From Hyposmocoma kahamanoa (lineage: Eukaryota > Arthropoda > Insecta > Lepidoptera > Cosmopterigidae), in NCBI RefSeq assembly GCF_003589595.1, contig NW_020653750.1, positions 194,279-258,278 of the forward strand: a DNA stretch of 64,000 bases, written 5' to 3'. Under the pieces are notes generated by a model. That model did not search any database. It had not been told where the DNA came from and worked only from the letters and a program-made list of their open reading frames with translations. The translations under genes were made by a program, and so were the position numbers. Each line of letters begins with the position of its first letter. Positions within the stretch are counted from its first letter, which is position 1. Below, piece by piece: positions 41,758-54,354 of the stretch.

Positions 41758-42164
41758 AGCGATGCGTTTTAAAACAACCTATAAAACGCATTTCTAGAAC
41801 ATAAACTTGCATTATAAACAAGATCTACTTACATATTACTAGAGAGAATCAAACAAAAATTACGAAATATTACGAACCGTCTGGCAACCCACACTCACCC
41901 TGGTTAAATTTTACATTATAAATTGCCACGTAATCAAGCAATGATTAACAAGTTATGCAATTTCATTTTAAATTTCTACTGTTTAATTCGTTTACACCAT
42001 CTAGTAAGTTGTAAAATAACAAATGCACTCCAAAAATCAGACGTTAATTATAAGTTGTTACATAACCTCACTTTTACTAAATCTCTTATAGCTCTGCTTT
42101 CAGTTCAATTCGCAGAATTTTCAGTGATGGTACATCAATACCTACGCAATTAACTGATAGTACC

Positions 42165-42835
42165 TTCATGTTTTTACATCTTGGATTGATTGTATGAAAG
42201 CGTATCCATCTCCTTCTAGATTACCAAGAAAGATCGAAATATATTTAACCAAGCACAAGCACTGATTAACAAATTATGCAATTTCATTTTAAATTGTCTA
42301 CGGTTCCATCCTTTTACACCATTTAGTAAATTATGAAATAATTGGGGTATTAATACAAACATCGTTCTACTGCAATATTCCAAATTAGATGCATTTACAT
42401 TGCATTTCGCATAATAGTATTAAACAAACATCACTCCGTGATGTTCTAAGCATCACGCGTAATATAAGCATCACGTGTACTGTTTCAGGTAATATCACGC
42501 GGGTAATGTTTCGGGTAATGCATCACGCGCGTACTGTTTCCGAGCGATGCATCACGCGGGTAATGTGTAATGCTAACATTACGCGTGATGCTAACATTAC
42601 GCGTGATGCTAACATTACGCGTGATGTTAGCATTACATTGCATCATTGCATCACAGCATTGCATCACGCCGCGTACTGTTTCGCGTAATGGGTGTTAGTA
42701 GCGACACCTTGCAGCAGCGCTACGTAACACTACGGCACGGATAGCAATGTCCCATCAAGTAGTAAGTCGAAAATTTGCTAGGTGGCGCTATTAATATCGA
42801 TATATACCCAAGTTCACCTCGTATGTATAATAAAA
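42165..42835. repeat. Duplicated block, copy 1, with ACGCGT palindrome array
   Basis: Shares with 43505-44205, in order: TTTACATCTTGGA, GCGTATC(C/G)ATCTCCTTCTAG, ATTACACCAT-type block, AATACAAACATCGTTCTACT, CAATATTCCAAATTAGATGC, the palindrome array, GCGTAATGGGTGTTAGTAGC, GCAGCAGCGCTACGTAAC and GAAAATTTGCTAGGTGGCGC. Rich in ATCACG / ATTACG words throughout. Open frames on both strands arise from the 18-bp periodicity and are not genes. Confidence 0.8.
42578..42631. repeat. 18-bp tandem array, three units
   Basis: Unit ATTACGCGTGATGCTAAC is repeated three times; the last unit ends GTTAGC. The 12-bp core differs by single transitions from the perfect palindrome ATCACGCGTGAT. Confidence 0.95.
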
Positions 42836-43504
42836 GAACGATACATTACGAAATAATTCCTATACGCATCATAATAATTGTTAATTTAACTTGAATGATG
42901 GCGAGTGCGTGTGAGACTGAGATACTGTTATGTATATCTCGGATAATTTTCCGAGAGGTTATGGAGACGGGGCAGTCGGGGCCAAAATTTAATAAGTTGA
43001 GGTACGGTTTTAAAAAAAGGGTTGTATATCTAAAAGCCACCTATAAGAAAAATGAGATTTAAGATGATCTCACACAGTGACAAATCCTCCACCAACCACA
43101 CCATCACCAACTCTTGTTGGCTCCATCGTTTTCGTTCAGTAACGTCAACATACGTACTGTCTTCTCCTTAGTCTGCGCTTCAACTTTTGAGTTTTGTTTT
43201 GATACTTGGCGTTGGCAGAAATCAAAGTCAACGTCAAATGTGGGAAAATTAGAGGAAAAATATTGCAAACATTTCCGGAAATCATTTATTTTTCTGAAAA
43301 ATACATATGATTTTTTTAATGGAAATTTTTCCATGACCCAACACTGAGTGAGATTAACTGAGAACCCCGGAAAGATTTACAATTTACATTCATACTTTAT
43401 TGTAACAAGAAAACACGTAATTTTTTTGGTTAGCATGCCTGGTGACAATGACAAGACAAGTGATGATATAACAATACATAAGCTATTTATTATTATCACC
43501 TTCA
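42836..43504. other. Spacer between the duplicated blocks
   Basis: AT-rich, with a CACCAACCACACCATCACC patch near 43092. Open frames at 43104-43347 on both strands have no recognisable similarity. No gene called. Confidence 0.35.
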
Positions 43505-44205
43505 ACTTTTACATCTTGGCCCAAGATTGTATAAAAGCGTATCGATCTCCTTCTAGATTACCAAGTAAAAAAATCAAAATATTGTAATATTATATTTAAT
43601 AAAGCATTGATGTCAGTTTAAATTGTTTACGGTTTATTTCGATTACACCATCCACCAACCCACACCAACCACCATAGTAAGTTATTAAATAATTTGGGTG
43701 CTAATACAAACATCGTTCTACTACAATATTCCAAATTAGATGCATTAACATTGCATTACGCATAATATTACTATTACACGAGATGTCTCATAAACAAACA
43801 TCATTCCGTGATGTTACCGTTACAACGTCACTCGCATTACTTAGACTATAAACATCACTCCGTAATACCACCATCACGCGTACTGTTTCAGGTAATACAT
43901 TACGCGAGTACTGTTTCCGAGCGATGCATCACGCGGGTAATGTGTAATGCTAACATCACGCGTAATGCTAACATCACGCGTAATGCTAACATCACGCGTA
44001 ATGAGAACATCACGCGTGATGTTAGCATTACATTGCATCATAGCATCACAGTATTGCATCACGCCGAGTACTGTTTCGCGTAATGGGTGTTAGTAGCGAC
44101 ACCTGGCAGCAGCGCTACGTAACCCTACGGCACGGTTAGCAATGTCCGATCAAGTAGTACGTCGAAAATTTGCTGGGTGGCGCTATTAATATAGATATTT
44201 ACTAT
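43505..44205. repeat. Duplicated block, copy 2, with ACGCGT palindrome array
   Basis: Head-to-tail copy of 42165-42835, offset about 1.34 kb. It is followed at 44270-44360 by further GTAATG / GTGATATCACC words that resemble 41600-41680 (GTGATATCACATCACC), suggesting that the whole 41.6-44.36 kb stretch belongs to one repeat complex. Confidence 0.8.
43955..44026. repeat. 18-bp tandem array, four units
   Basis: Unit ATCACGCGTAATGCTAAC three times (third with GAGAAC), then ATCACGCGTGATGTTAGC with the perfect 12-bp palindrome. The core is the reverse complement of the core in copy 1, while the GCTAAC spacer keeps its orientation. Confidence 0.95.
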
Positions 44206-44360
44206 ATTTAGTTCATTTTGGGAAACTCCCAGAGCACCCCGATATGGTCTATGTAATGGGTAATGTTATGAGTAATGCATATTTTTCCGAAGTGATGCGT
44301 GATATAACAGTACCCGGTCGCGTGATATCACCTTTGTAATATTACTCACATTACTTACAC

Positions 44361-45869
44361 ATGTCTATAATCTGATCATTTATTGAAATGCAATAGTTGT
44401 TAAAGACTACTGGAAGTGCTGGGGCCGAATAAGCAATGAGCGGATACGTATTTTGATTCAACTTTAGAATTATAATTGGGCCGTATCATGCTATTATTTT
44501 GTAATGTTCATTTTAATGCAAGTAACTCCGTTTCAATATATTTTATATACAATTATGTAAAGGTAAAGATCATTAGAGATAAAACGTTCTGCATATTTGT
44601 GGTCTCAGCAATATAGCATATTGCAATTCCCATTACATTACAAAAAATGTTTTCTTCCTTTTTTTAATAATCGTACATACATCGAATAATACTAATAAAA
44701 TTATAATAAGAAAACTTTGAATGTACCACCACGAAGGACTTCCAAAATTATCACTTTTTCGAAATCCCGTTTGCGTGTCATCCCTGTCGCCGCGAGACTC
44801 AAAGTGTCGGCGTGTGTCACGACTCAGTGGTTTATTGACCAAAAACGATGTTAAACTTTATTTTAATGGAGACCAGTGACTTTAATAGTGTACCGTGGGG
44901 CATGGTCAATTTCATTCATCAGTTATTTAATATGTAAGTAAATTGTCTGCAAGTTGTCAGATGACGTATGTTTGTTTGATTGATTGAATGCAAAATATTT
45001 TCCTGTTAAGTATTTCAAAGCAACGCAAAACATGATAAAAGCTCTTTTAATGTTTACTAACTCACAATGACATGACATGGTCGTTGTTATTTCTATCGGA
45101 TGAGTGTTATTGACTGTCACGTTGCCACATGCTCTGTGACTATACTTTAGGTTGTTTACGTATATGAAGATACTATAAAAAAGTATATTTAAGTAAACAA
45201 GTAACGCATGTGAATAATGATGTAAAGAAGAGATAGTAATCCTTATGATTTTCTGATGCGCGAACGCAACAAAATCGCACTTGCACAACAGAGGTACATA
45301 GTTGAACCACTAGTTATCCCTTATTACGTTTTATATTAGAGCAATACGATCGCAATTTTTCCTCTCGTTGCATCGTCGCAAGTATGTGTAACGAGGCACT
45401 TTGTATCAATGTACAGATCACTGGTCATTCCAAGTCAAAGCAGCCGCCCGCACCTGCTTACGTCTAAATATCACATAATGACTCTTATACTATGACCTTT
45501 GTTATCGAAAATCAAACTTTAAGGCCTACACTGCATAAGACTTAATACGTCTTTTAAAAGTGTTCGTGTGTATAAGTCATTTTGTAAGTAAAATGGTAAT
45601 TTTCAGCCACAAACCGCGGAATGATTGGTGCACATCGGTTGCGCCGCACTTTAAAGAAGCTTATGTTTATGGAATTTATCGTTTAACCCCCACGATTTTA
45701 TAAATAATATTGCATAAAGCAACCTTTTATATAGAACAATTATACTGTTAAAAAATAATGTTTTAATACTCGAGTGTTTGCACAATTGTATGTTTGTCGT
45801 ATTCTAATAGTTAAATATTTTATATAAGTCAGAACATTTTTTCCGCTTCCAAGAGACGGACGAACAAGC
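44361..45869. other. Intergenic stretch
   Basis: No gene. The patch 45410-45480 contains GCAGCCGCCCGCACCTGCTTACG with a CACCTG E-box. 45600-45660 contains CACAAACCGCGGAATGATTG (a Runt-like AACCGC) and CGCCGCACTTTAAAG. These are possible regulatory patches only. Confidence 0.3.
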
Positions 45870-46130
45870 CGTGCGCCTGGTGGTAGGCGACACGTCTGTC
45901 ATACAGCGGTTGGTGTTATTCAAGCTTTAAATCGCAAAGATTGGAAGGGCACTGCCATTGAACCCGTCATCTTGAGACATAAGTTGACAAGTCCCATGTG
46001 TTCCATTTCATGAATTTCACCAGCACCCTTACCCTTGAAAACCGGAACGCAGTTTACTGCTTGGCGGCAAAAATAGGTATGGTGGGAATGCTTCCCTGGA
46101 CGAACTCTTTCACAAGGAGCTCTACTGCTA
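45870..46130 (-). repeat. Retroelement fragment (common moth LINE-type sequence), reverse orientation
   Basis: AACCCGTCATCTTGAGACAT, CCCTTGAAAACCGGAACGCA, GTTTACTGCTTGGCGGCAAA, AATAGGTATGGTGGGAATGC and GACGAACTCTTTCACAAGGA. On the minus strand this reads as the motif series '...CACC..ACCTATTT.TGCCG..AAGCAGTAA...' that I recognise as widespread in moth genomes. The end overlaps in sequence with the hairpin region at 38140-38215. Confidence 0.55.
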
Positions 46131-46539
46131 CGAACTTAATTTCGCATGCCTGTGTACGAAACGAAACATAAAAGTTATGTTTGGTTATTACGCGATACAA
46201 ACAAAAAGCATAATTAAATGTTTTTAATTTTTACTAGTAGTAGTTAACGCTGACTATTATGAGAAAAACCAGCTACTACTGTAATTTTATGTGGTTCCAT
46301 AAAAAGATTTGATTAAGAATAAAAAGTTGAGTAGTGGTTAATCGATAAACCGTTTCAACCCCTTTTTTCCTACATCTATGGTTTCAACACACGTGAATTG
46401 CATTCTGCACGTCAAGCTAGACGTCGTCGGCAAACAACCAGTTGTTTCGCAAATTAGAATAATAATTGCTATTCTCTACTGACTCTAAACATACGAAGAA
46501 TTAGTTAGAGTTCTATCGACTCACTCACCACGGGGGCAT

Positions 46540-46815
46540 CCATAACATTTGGATTGTTCCATTTACAATGCGAGTGTATTTACATTCATTCTTATTGTGG
46601 TTTGTGGTGGTGAGGACTCGCGACCTGCATATACAATGCTCATCTGCAGCGGGTCTTGAGAAATGGGAGCGTTTGAGACGGGGTGATGATTAGGTGCTTT
46701 CAATAGACAATGACACAGCGTCACAGCGATGTTCGAGGCTTGTTATTGTTGTCAAGTGTTTCGGTGTGATTTATTTGACGGTGATTTTCGTCGATTGATG
46801 CTAAAGGTGAGTCCA
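46540..46815 (+). promoter_or_regulatory. Candidate cis-regulatory patch or non-coding exon
   Basis: Contains TGTGGTTTGTGGTGG (Runt-like TGTGGT twice), TTGTTATTGTTGTCAAG (Sox-like) and ends TGATGCTAAAGGTGAGTCC, where AAAG|GTGAGT is a strong 5' splice donor. It could be the first exon of an unannotated plus-strand transcript or an enhancer of the neighbouring developmental gene. No coding frame. Confidence 0.25.
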
Positions 46816-49009
46816 CCAATATGAAAAAAACGGAACCGTTGTTGATGTAAACAGACTTAAGTTACGTGCAAAAATCAATTAAATTATGCATATATATGCA
46901 ATTAAATAAACTGAAGGGCTTAACATGGGTTTTCGTCATATATTTATTAAAAGTAGTTTGGTTACAAAATTGTATGGACATCTCTAGCGATTAAAAATAA
47001 ATGTTTGAGTCGTGAGTGAATACCACTAATTTTCATTACCATCAAACCATTTTATCATGAAGTATTCATAGAATGTTGAAGTTCTTGTTTACCAACTGAA
47101 TTATACTGTATTTCAAAGGCACGTTGATTACTTTTGTACACTGTACTGACTATGATTCTGTTCTATTTTGTTTGTCGAAGATTTTAATTTATTACGAGTA
47201 GTCGCAGCCTTAGAAGTTTGTTTCTATGCAAATGCGTATCTCGTGCTCGCGACAGGTGACGCACGCCGTGTCGCGGCACCCTTAATTGTTTTTTGTATAA
47301 TATTCAAATATTATGACGTTTTTTCTTTTTTCCTTTGGTTTTTGTGGCCGAGACTGGCGCGGGTGGCGTACCAGGTGGTCTTATAAAAAATCCTTCGGCT
47401 GTAACAGCTTGCAGCTTAGGTACAGCAGAATAAATAGAAATTTCATAGTGATTATTGTGAACGTCGCCCTCTTTTGTAAATTCTTTCGCTATTTATATTG
47501 AACTTTTATTAACTAAGTTATTAGAACGTTACCGTTATGTTCGGTGTTTTGATAGACTTTACTTATTTTCATTGAACAGTTTTAATGGGCATGACGAAAT
47601 CACAGGTGTCCTTTTTTATTATTTGGATGCTGAACCCTAATATATGTATGTTACGATTTTAAAAAACTATTTTACTATGAATATTTACGTAGTTTAAGTG
47701 AATAGAGACTATCAGCACAAAAGTGGTGTAATCCACAATAATTTTTTTTCCTCCAATATAACTTTAAATTATTTGGATGCTATTTTTATGTATAAAATTT
47801 AAATAAATTAAACTTTTATTATCAGAGCAAAATTTATGTGATAAACTCTGATAACCATACTACGCCACGCCTGTGTTGTGGTTATAATATATATTTTTTT
47901 TATATATGTAGTTTAGAATCATATAAAGTAATATTGTTGAAAAAAAATGAATGTTGGTTACACATTCGTTCGTCTATTTAACTTAAAAAAAAGAAAAAAT
48001 CATAGCCATAAAAACCATATCATCCATAACTTACTATACGCATTTTTTCTAGCTCATTACAGTACGCAATATGTGCCCATAAAAACACGAAAAACGTCGG
48101 AAGAGTTCCTACCATCTGTTTCTATTATTTTTATTAAAATCCTTTAGAAAGTTCATCATACGGACTTTTAACCATCTGATAACTTCATTACTTATTCATA
48201 CTGTATGTATAATAATTTAATATTTGTATAAGAAGAATTAAGAAATAAGAGCTAACGATTTTTATTTTTGCTACTGCAATAGTTGTACAGGTTTTATGAA
48301 TGTTTTGAGTTCCTGGCACAAAGCATTCGTATGCCGTTTTATGTAGTTTAGTGTCAAGGTAAATATGCATATTTTCAGACAATTTTGATTTATTGATATG
48401 ACAAACTTAAAGTCATTATACTTAAAGATATTGTGTATTATTAAATAGCGTATATGATTCAAAGGTTATCGTAGCAGGTAGCATAAAAAATGCTCAAATT
48501 TGGATGCGTGACTACATAACGGAAGCAGGGAATTAATCTATTCAAATGTTTTTAAATCTCTCTGATTGGGGTTTGCTTACTTACTGCTTCTCACTTTATA
48601 ATTTCTATGGTTTATCATTGAAAAGTTAAAAGCATTGTGGCTAACAATAAAGTATGAAAGTGGTTATTTACATTTAAATACAGCAAATGTCTATTTTACG
48701 ATGAACGATAGTGAATTATTTTGGGTTCGGCTATATTGTTGCTTGTAAATATTGCATAAAATTGTAAGTGAAAGTGTAAAGAGACTATAGATAGATAGAT
48801 AACAGAACTATTAGCATTATAAAGATGGGTATAGTTGTTGTCTGTATTGTAATTAATTGCTTATGCAGAGTTCGGGAAGTGTATAAAGAGCAGGTAAAAT
48901 ATATATATAATAATATATATAGTTCTGTTTGTATTACAAGGTAAAAATAACACGTTTCTTTGATCTACAGGTTGTGTGATCGAAGGCTTCTCCGTGTTTG
49001 GCGTGTGCG
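46816..49009. other. Intergenic stretch, strongly AT-rich
   Basis: No gene or mobile element recognised. A (GATA)n tract is at 48789-48800 and AT-rich dinucleotide runs at 48900-48921. Confidence 0.35.
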
Positions 49010-49640
49010 CGTAGCGTGTAGTGGCGGCCGCACCTGCCGCTCAATTATCTGGTTATTATTAGTCTGCAAAACCCGTGCTTCGAAATTAGTACAACCCTAA
49101 TCGCTCTTTGCAAACGCGAGCACCCTGCATCGTAGGTTACACATTGGTGCAATAAAATTTAACACATTACGAGCTTCAACCACATAAATGTAGAGTTAAC
49201 TGTTAGTGCGGTAAATGTAGATGATTAGTCATTTCTTATAGTTCTAAAGTGTAACTCTATTCTATTCTAATTTCACACACCCAGAGCTGTTGCAGGGTCT
49301 GTATAAGTGGAACTTTAATGCCCTCATTATTTGTAACGAAAATGTTTAATTTAAGAAACCGCGGAGGGTCTCGGCTTATGACCGAACGTGGACCGATTTT
49401 TATCTCATAATTGCAGGTCTCTGGTTGAATCGTTCATTAGGGGCGTGCTGTTGGGGCGAGGGAGGCGGGGTGGGGTGTACGTGTGAGGAGCCGAGGACAC
49501 AATGGCGCCCCCCGCGGTATTGTGCGCTAATGTATGCGCGTGCGACGGCCGCGGCCTGCGACACAACACAAACATTTCAACGCATCTAATTTATCGTCGT
49601 GTCGCTCTCAGTCGCACACCGCAAAAAATATTGTCTTAAG
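49010..49640. promoter_or_regulatory. GC-rich double island, candidate regulatory module
   Basis: The first part has GTGGCGGCCGCACCTGCCGC (CACCTG E-box) next to TCAATTATCTGGTTATTATT (homeodomain/GATA-like). The second (49340-49640) has ACCGCGGAGGGTCTCGGC, GGGAGGCGGGGTGGGGTG and ATGCGCGTGCGACGGCCGCG. No exon structure. Such isolated islands in an AT-rich desert upstream of rhomboid suggest conserved regulatory DNA. Confidence 0.3.
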
Positions 49641-50454
49641 GTGCAGTGTTACGTGCCCCCGATAATGTCACCGCTTCAAGGTTTTGCATCGGGTTATCGT
49701 CAAATCATCCCAAAGTTATTACTATACTGTTCTCTTCAGCGCTGGGAGAAATAAAGTAACAGATTTGAGATTAAAACAAAGTCTTTGTCTTTTCTGTTTT
49801 AAGTTAACTAAATTTGGCGAACATTGAAGAAATTAAAACACGAAGTCGCGATTATTTGCACACAGTTACACAATATAATAATACATTGAAACCTATATTT
49901 AAACTAACACCTATCAATGATCAATTTTCGTCGCGTATTGAAGCTGGCACTTAACGAAATTGAATATAAAGTCCTGACGGAGGATGACTCAGTCGTCGAG
50001 AGCAATTTTGAATATTATAATATGTAAACTAGTTCGCTGGGGCATGTTCAGCATCTACACAATTAGTGACGTTTATTAGAATAACGATTGTACGCTCTGG
50101 TTTTGTATTAATGTTTATTATAATAGCTAATTAAGATTTCGACAGAAATGTCCCGCGTGATTGATGTATAAAAAACTATAGCGGTGAAGTTTTGTTTAGA
50201 TACAATTGTGCTCTGACTTTTTATAAACTGATGAAAAAATACTGTTTTTAGTATTTTTTAACGTATTTTTATTGCAATAAGTGCTAAATTATGTAACTGC
50301 TTCAATGTGATACGAATACTCACTCACTTGCCGGTAAATACCTATTTAAAGTTTTTGTTTATGTTGGTAATGTTCTTTTCAGAAAATACTGCTCTGATAG
50401 CGTATAGGTGCATATGGTGCATATACAGTACATAGGGTTGACAAAGTAATGTTA

Positions 50455-50630
50455 CATCCAATGTCCCGTAAACGTTGCGGCGGGCCACCCACTGCATTTG
50501 CGGCGCATCAGACGGAACAGCGACGCTGCGGCTTCTTAATCGGCTGCAAAAACTGCATTTGCATAGAACGCGATGGTTGTTGCGATAGTGCAGGCCATCG
50601 CTCGCTTTTTCTCTACCGTACATACCAGGA
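50455..50630. promoter_or_regulatory. GC-rich island with octamer
   Basis: CCCGTAAACGTTGCGGCGGG, GGAACAGCGACGCTGCGGC and TGCATTTGCATAGAACG. ATTTGCAT is the classical POU-factor octamer. Short open frames span it on both strands but show no family features. Confidence 0.3.
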
Positions 50631-52619
50631 GCTACGAATAACTCAAATATCTTAATCCAAAGAATAGTTGTACTACTTAATGAATGAGTTATCATATAAA
50701 CCCAACAACCAGTTTTGAAATGTAGCTCTACTTTGCAAGTATAGACTACATTGACGTGTTAATAGTGAATGGAAAAATCCGAAAGACAATCTCCAGAGCC
50801 GTAAGTTCTAGTTAGTGTAGGCACTTAAACAATTGACTAATAGCCATGCAAGAATTTTTATGTAAAAAATATGTACAATGTATCTTAACTGTGCTCACAT
50901 GGAGAACTTTTCCCTGGTGTGGTGACAAATGTCAATGCCACCCACAAGCAACGGCCCGACCAGGCGCTCAAATAAATACAATATACACTTTATGTCCCAT
51001 GTTTTATTCACCGCTTTTTGATGTCTCACTGTACAACAACTTCATTTTCATGATTTGTACTTTACATGTCCAATAACGTTTTATGTACGGAATGAATCAA
51101 AATCATTTGAAATTATAGTTAAAGACTGTAAGAGTTTTGAAACTGATTTTGATTGTGTTAAATTACGTAGAATTTGAAGTTTTAATCTTATATTACATCA
51201 TTTTATGTTAAGCCTAAAAATTACCTATATGTGTTCACATGATCTTTTTGTTTGTTTTAAATTAAGATAGTCCAAACTTCTTCGGACCAAGGCTAGTTTT
51301 CGATCATTTATTGGTTAACCTGGTTAACATTCTTGATACTAACCAAAAAATTGACCTTACAGTTTTATAATGTTATTTATTTCTGTTAAATTGGGCGGCA
51401 CGTGTTAATTGGAGGACATTAAAGCCAAACATCCTCTATATGCACTTAAAGGTCCTGATCGCCTTATTGAGAAGATTACTCGAGCAAAAACTAATGATAG
51501 ACAATTAGGGTTAAGATAATATGCAATCCGATCCCAATCGTCATTAGCTGCCTACTTATTTTGATCACCCAAAGTATTATCATCAATTTTTCGGTGCAGT
51601 TTCATTTTCAGTAATTTAACAACAACAAATTAGGAACAGAGGATTGTTTTTTAAAGAAAAGTACGGTTCAATGGTGCGAGAGTTATACGAGGATGTTATA
51701 GAATCTAAGACGTATACGCCTACGCTAAATTCTCCATTTCTAATAATTTTAATAATACACTTGCCAATAAAATCTTTGTTTTCGCAAGGACGTGGATAAT
51801 ATTCTGATTTTCCTTTATGTTGAATTATCCTCAAAGCAATATTAGTATAACCTTTATCTCGCGATCTTATCTTCACCATTAACGCGATCTCGGGCGTCTG
51901 ACAGCCAAATACCTGTTGCCCATTAGTGGCCACATTCCTTTCTCAAATTATTTATTTTGAGGCTACGATTGTTGTTTTTGGGGCGTGAGTTACCGACTGG
52001 CACGCCCCTTCGTTACTATGTTAATTCAGCTACCTACGCTACCCACTCTAATTGTGATCCGAGATCATCTGTGCCAAGTCCTTGGTATCACCTTCTAACC
52101 TTTGATTTTTGAACTATTATCCTTTAGACAAGGATTTATTTTATCAAATAGCGTTACTACTTTTCGTCGCGCCATTGTGACTTTTTCTGCTGTCTAGGCA
52201 ATCTTTTTTTTTAATTTCATAAGGACCCAGAGCGTATTACACAGCTATATTCACGGGCAATGAATTTGTGTTACCTGAAAATACTATACATAGAAAACAC
52301 AGACTTAATTAAATTTAGGCTAATTAAAAAGTTGTGATTTTAGCGATTTAACGGTATTTGTGTTATTGGAAATGAAAGTTTTTTTCCTGATCTGAATCAT
52401 GTCTATTTGTTATAGGCACTGGGCCAACGCGCAAAATTTGACGACCTGGACATAGAGAGGGAGGTTTGCACGTTGTAATGCAGTAGTAAAAAAAAAACAA
52501 CCTTGTTCAAGGCATACTATCGAACTTTCTACACGTGAAGCCTGTGGGTCAAGTGTAACGTAGATCACTGGATGCCCTACAAAAACGATATAATAATGGG
52601 TTTAGTATGCTTCTGGGGG
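50631..52619. other. Intergenic stretch
   Basis: No gene. The 105-codon frame at 51933-51616 (minus) has no recognisable domain. A degenerate GGAAATGAAAGTTTTTTTCC piece near 52368 may be a worn copy of the dispersed family. Confidence 0.35.
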
Positions 52620-52870
52620 TACCCTGATTCTGCAGCGCATCAGGAATGTTTGCCGAGACGCGCGTTGATTGTTACCAGACTATCCTGCGCAAACGGGTAG
52701 CTTCGGTGATGCAGCGCGTGCAGAACAGCACCAGAGGTCTCCTGAACACCATTCAGGAGCGAGTATATTGCCCGAGAGTAACAGACTGTAATGCGTTTAT
52801 GTGGTCTGTAGCCTGTCACATGCGTTCCAAAGCCGCCATAAAATAATTAAATATATACTTAAATTTGATT
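52620..52870 (+). pseudogene. LINE C-terminal fragment
   Basis: The plus strand gives FAETRVDCYQTILRKRVASV followed by MQRVQNSTRGLLNTIQERVY, the 'RxD.Y..I.RKR.AS...R...S...LL..I..R' pattern found at the end of many insect LINE reverse transcriptases. Only about 65 codons remain; upstream sequence is out of frame or absent. An AT-rich tail follows. Confidence 0.55.
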
Positions 52871-52954
52871 GTTACCAACATAGAATAAGAAAATTGTTAC
52901 TAAGAAAATATGAACATTAGTTTGAAATAAAAGATGATTAATATTATTATTATT

Positions 52955-53315
52955 ATTATTAATACAAAGATAGAACACTCAGAAAAAATTCCTTCGATCC
53001 GGTCGGATTCGAACCGACGTCTTCTTGCATACCGTGCCAGACGCTATACCAACTAAGCCACCGAACGAACCAACGGACCTCACGAATTTTTCTATGTGCT
53101 TGCGTCGTGTCTTTGTATTTGGTTTTTCAACGACTTTTTAGTCGTAGCGCCATCTATGAGAAATCTATGAAAGATTTATCACCCAGTTAGTACCTTTACA
53201 GCTACCAGTCCTGGCGAGAGATGTCGCTATTCACTGTATTAATTAAATTTTTATAGAATTGATATTCAATGTTTTTTGTGAAATTACTCCACTAGTTTGT
53301 TATAATTATTAATAC
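52955..53315 (-). repeat. tRNA-derived SINE, tandem copy A
   Basis: AATACAAAGATAGAACACTC, CCTTCGATCCGGTCGGATTC (reverse B box), CCAACTAAGCCACCGAACGA (reverse A box), TAGTCGTAGCGCCATCTATG, and the end TACTCCACTAGTTTGTTATA. It continues directly into copy B, which begins with the same TTATTAATACAAAG. Confidence 0.8.
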
Positions 53316-53690
53316 AAAGATAGAACACTCAGAAAAAATTCCTTCGATCCGGTCGGATTCGAACCGACCGCGACGTCTTCTTGCATACCGTGCCAGACGC
53401 TATACCAACTAAGCCACGGAACGAACCAACGGACCTCACGAATTTTTCTATGTGCTTGCGTCGTGTCTTTGTATTTGGTTTTTAACGACGTTTTAGTCGT
53501 AGCGCCATCTATGAGAAATCTATGAAAGATTTATCACCCAGTTAGCACCTTTACAGCTACCAGTCCTGGCGAGAGATGTCGCTATTCACTGTATTAATTA
53601 AATTTTTATTGAATTGATATTCAATTTTTTTTTTTTGTGAAATTACTCCACTAGTTTGTTATAATTATTAATACAAAGATAGTACACTCA
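53306..53690 (-). repeat. tRNA-derived SINE, tandem copy B
   Basis: Over 95 percent alike to copy A by eye, with a small CGACCG duplication in GAACCGACCGCGACG and a longer T run near 53625. The tandem arrangement and near identity imply duplication of the locus rather than two independent insertions. Confidence 0.8.
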
Positions 53691-53800
53691 GAAAAAAAAA
53701 ATCGACCGGATCAAAGGAATTTTTTCTGAGTGATCTTTGTATTAATAATTATAACAAACTAGTGGAGTAATTTCACAAAAAAAATTGAATATAAATTCAA
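53637..53800. repeat. Large inverted repeat formed by copy B end and a reversed fragment
   Basis: GTGAAATTACTCCACTAGTT plus TGTTATAATTATTAATACAA (53637-53677) is mirrored by TTGTATTAATAATTATAACA plus AACTAGTGGAGTAATTTCAC (about 53738-53778). The tips are GACCGGATCAAAGGAATTTT, a piece of the SINE head. It would form a cruciform with arms over 60 bp. Confidence 0.8.
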
Positions 53801-53824
53801 TAAAAATTTAATTAATATTATTAT

Positions 53825-53920
53825 TATTAAAACAAAGGAACGTTTTGAACCTTTTATAGGGTCACAAATATATGCGATTTAGATCCGGAAATAATAGTTT
53901 CATTTCCAATGTATAGCAAT
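53825..53920 (-). repeat. Dispersed repeat (family 'GGAAATGAAAC'), reverse partial copy
   Basis: GGAACGTTTTGAACCTTTTA, ATATATGCGATTTAGATCCG and ATAGTTTCATTTCC are the reverse complement of blocks in the copies at 12606 and 55169. Confidence 0.6.
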
Positions 53921-54354
53921 ACGAAAATCTAAAAGAACGATAAGTGTTTTTGTGGCAACTATAAATTATTTACAAGCAAAAGCTACGTTAATAATCGCGA
54001 TCCCTTTTTTGAGAGTTAAGGCGACTGTGATTTGTTAAAAAAAAAAAAAAAAAGGTGCAGCAGTCTACAAGAATTCTTTACAATAATTTTGCTTTTCAAA
54101 ACTGCAATTAGTGCAATTTACTAATATATACATATTCCTAAGTATAACTTCCATTTAAGGCGGAGCATGCACAAGCATCACTGAATAAAAATAAATCTAC
54201 TTATTACATCGACAATTCTGTGAAACTTGTGACACAATTTAAAATAACACCGAAAACGAAATATTTCGAATATCTCAATAGAAACAAAGGGTTCCAAAAT
54301 CAAAACAAAGTGCGGTGGACAATGTAATTGGTTATTAAGAAGCGCATATATCAC

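Noticed and set aside
42389..42688. Open frames on both strands with NITRD-type peptide repeats (also 43808-44083)
   Set aside because: They result from the 18-bp (six-codon) periodicity of the palindrome array, which lacks stops in several frames. Both strands are open and there is no gene context.
50342..50695. 117-codon minus-strand frame
   Set aside because: Composition-driven; the GC island inside it is more likely regulatory. No recognisable domain.
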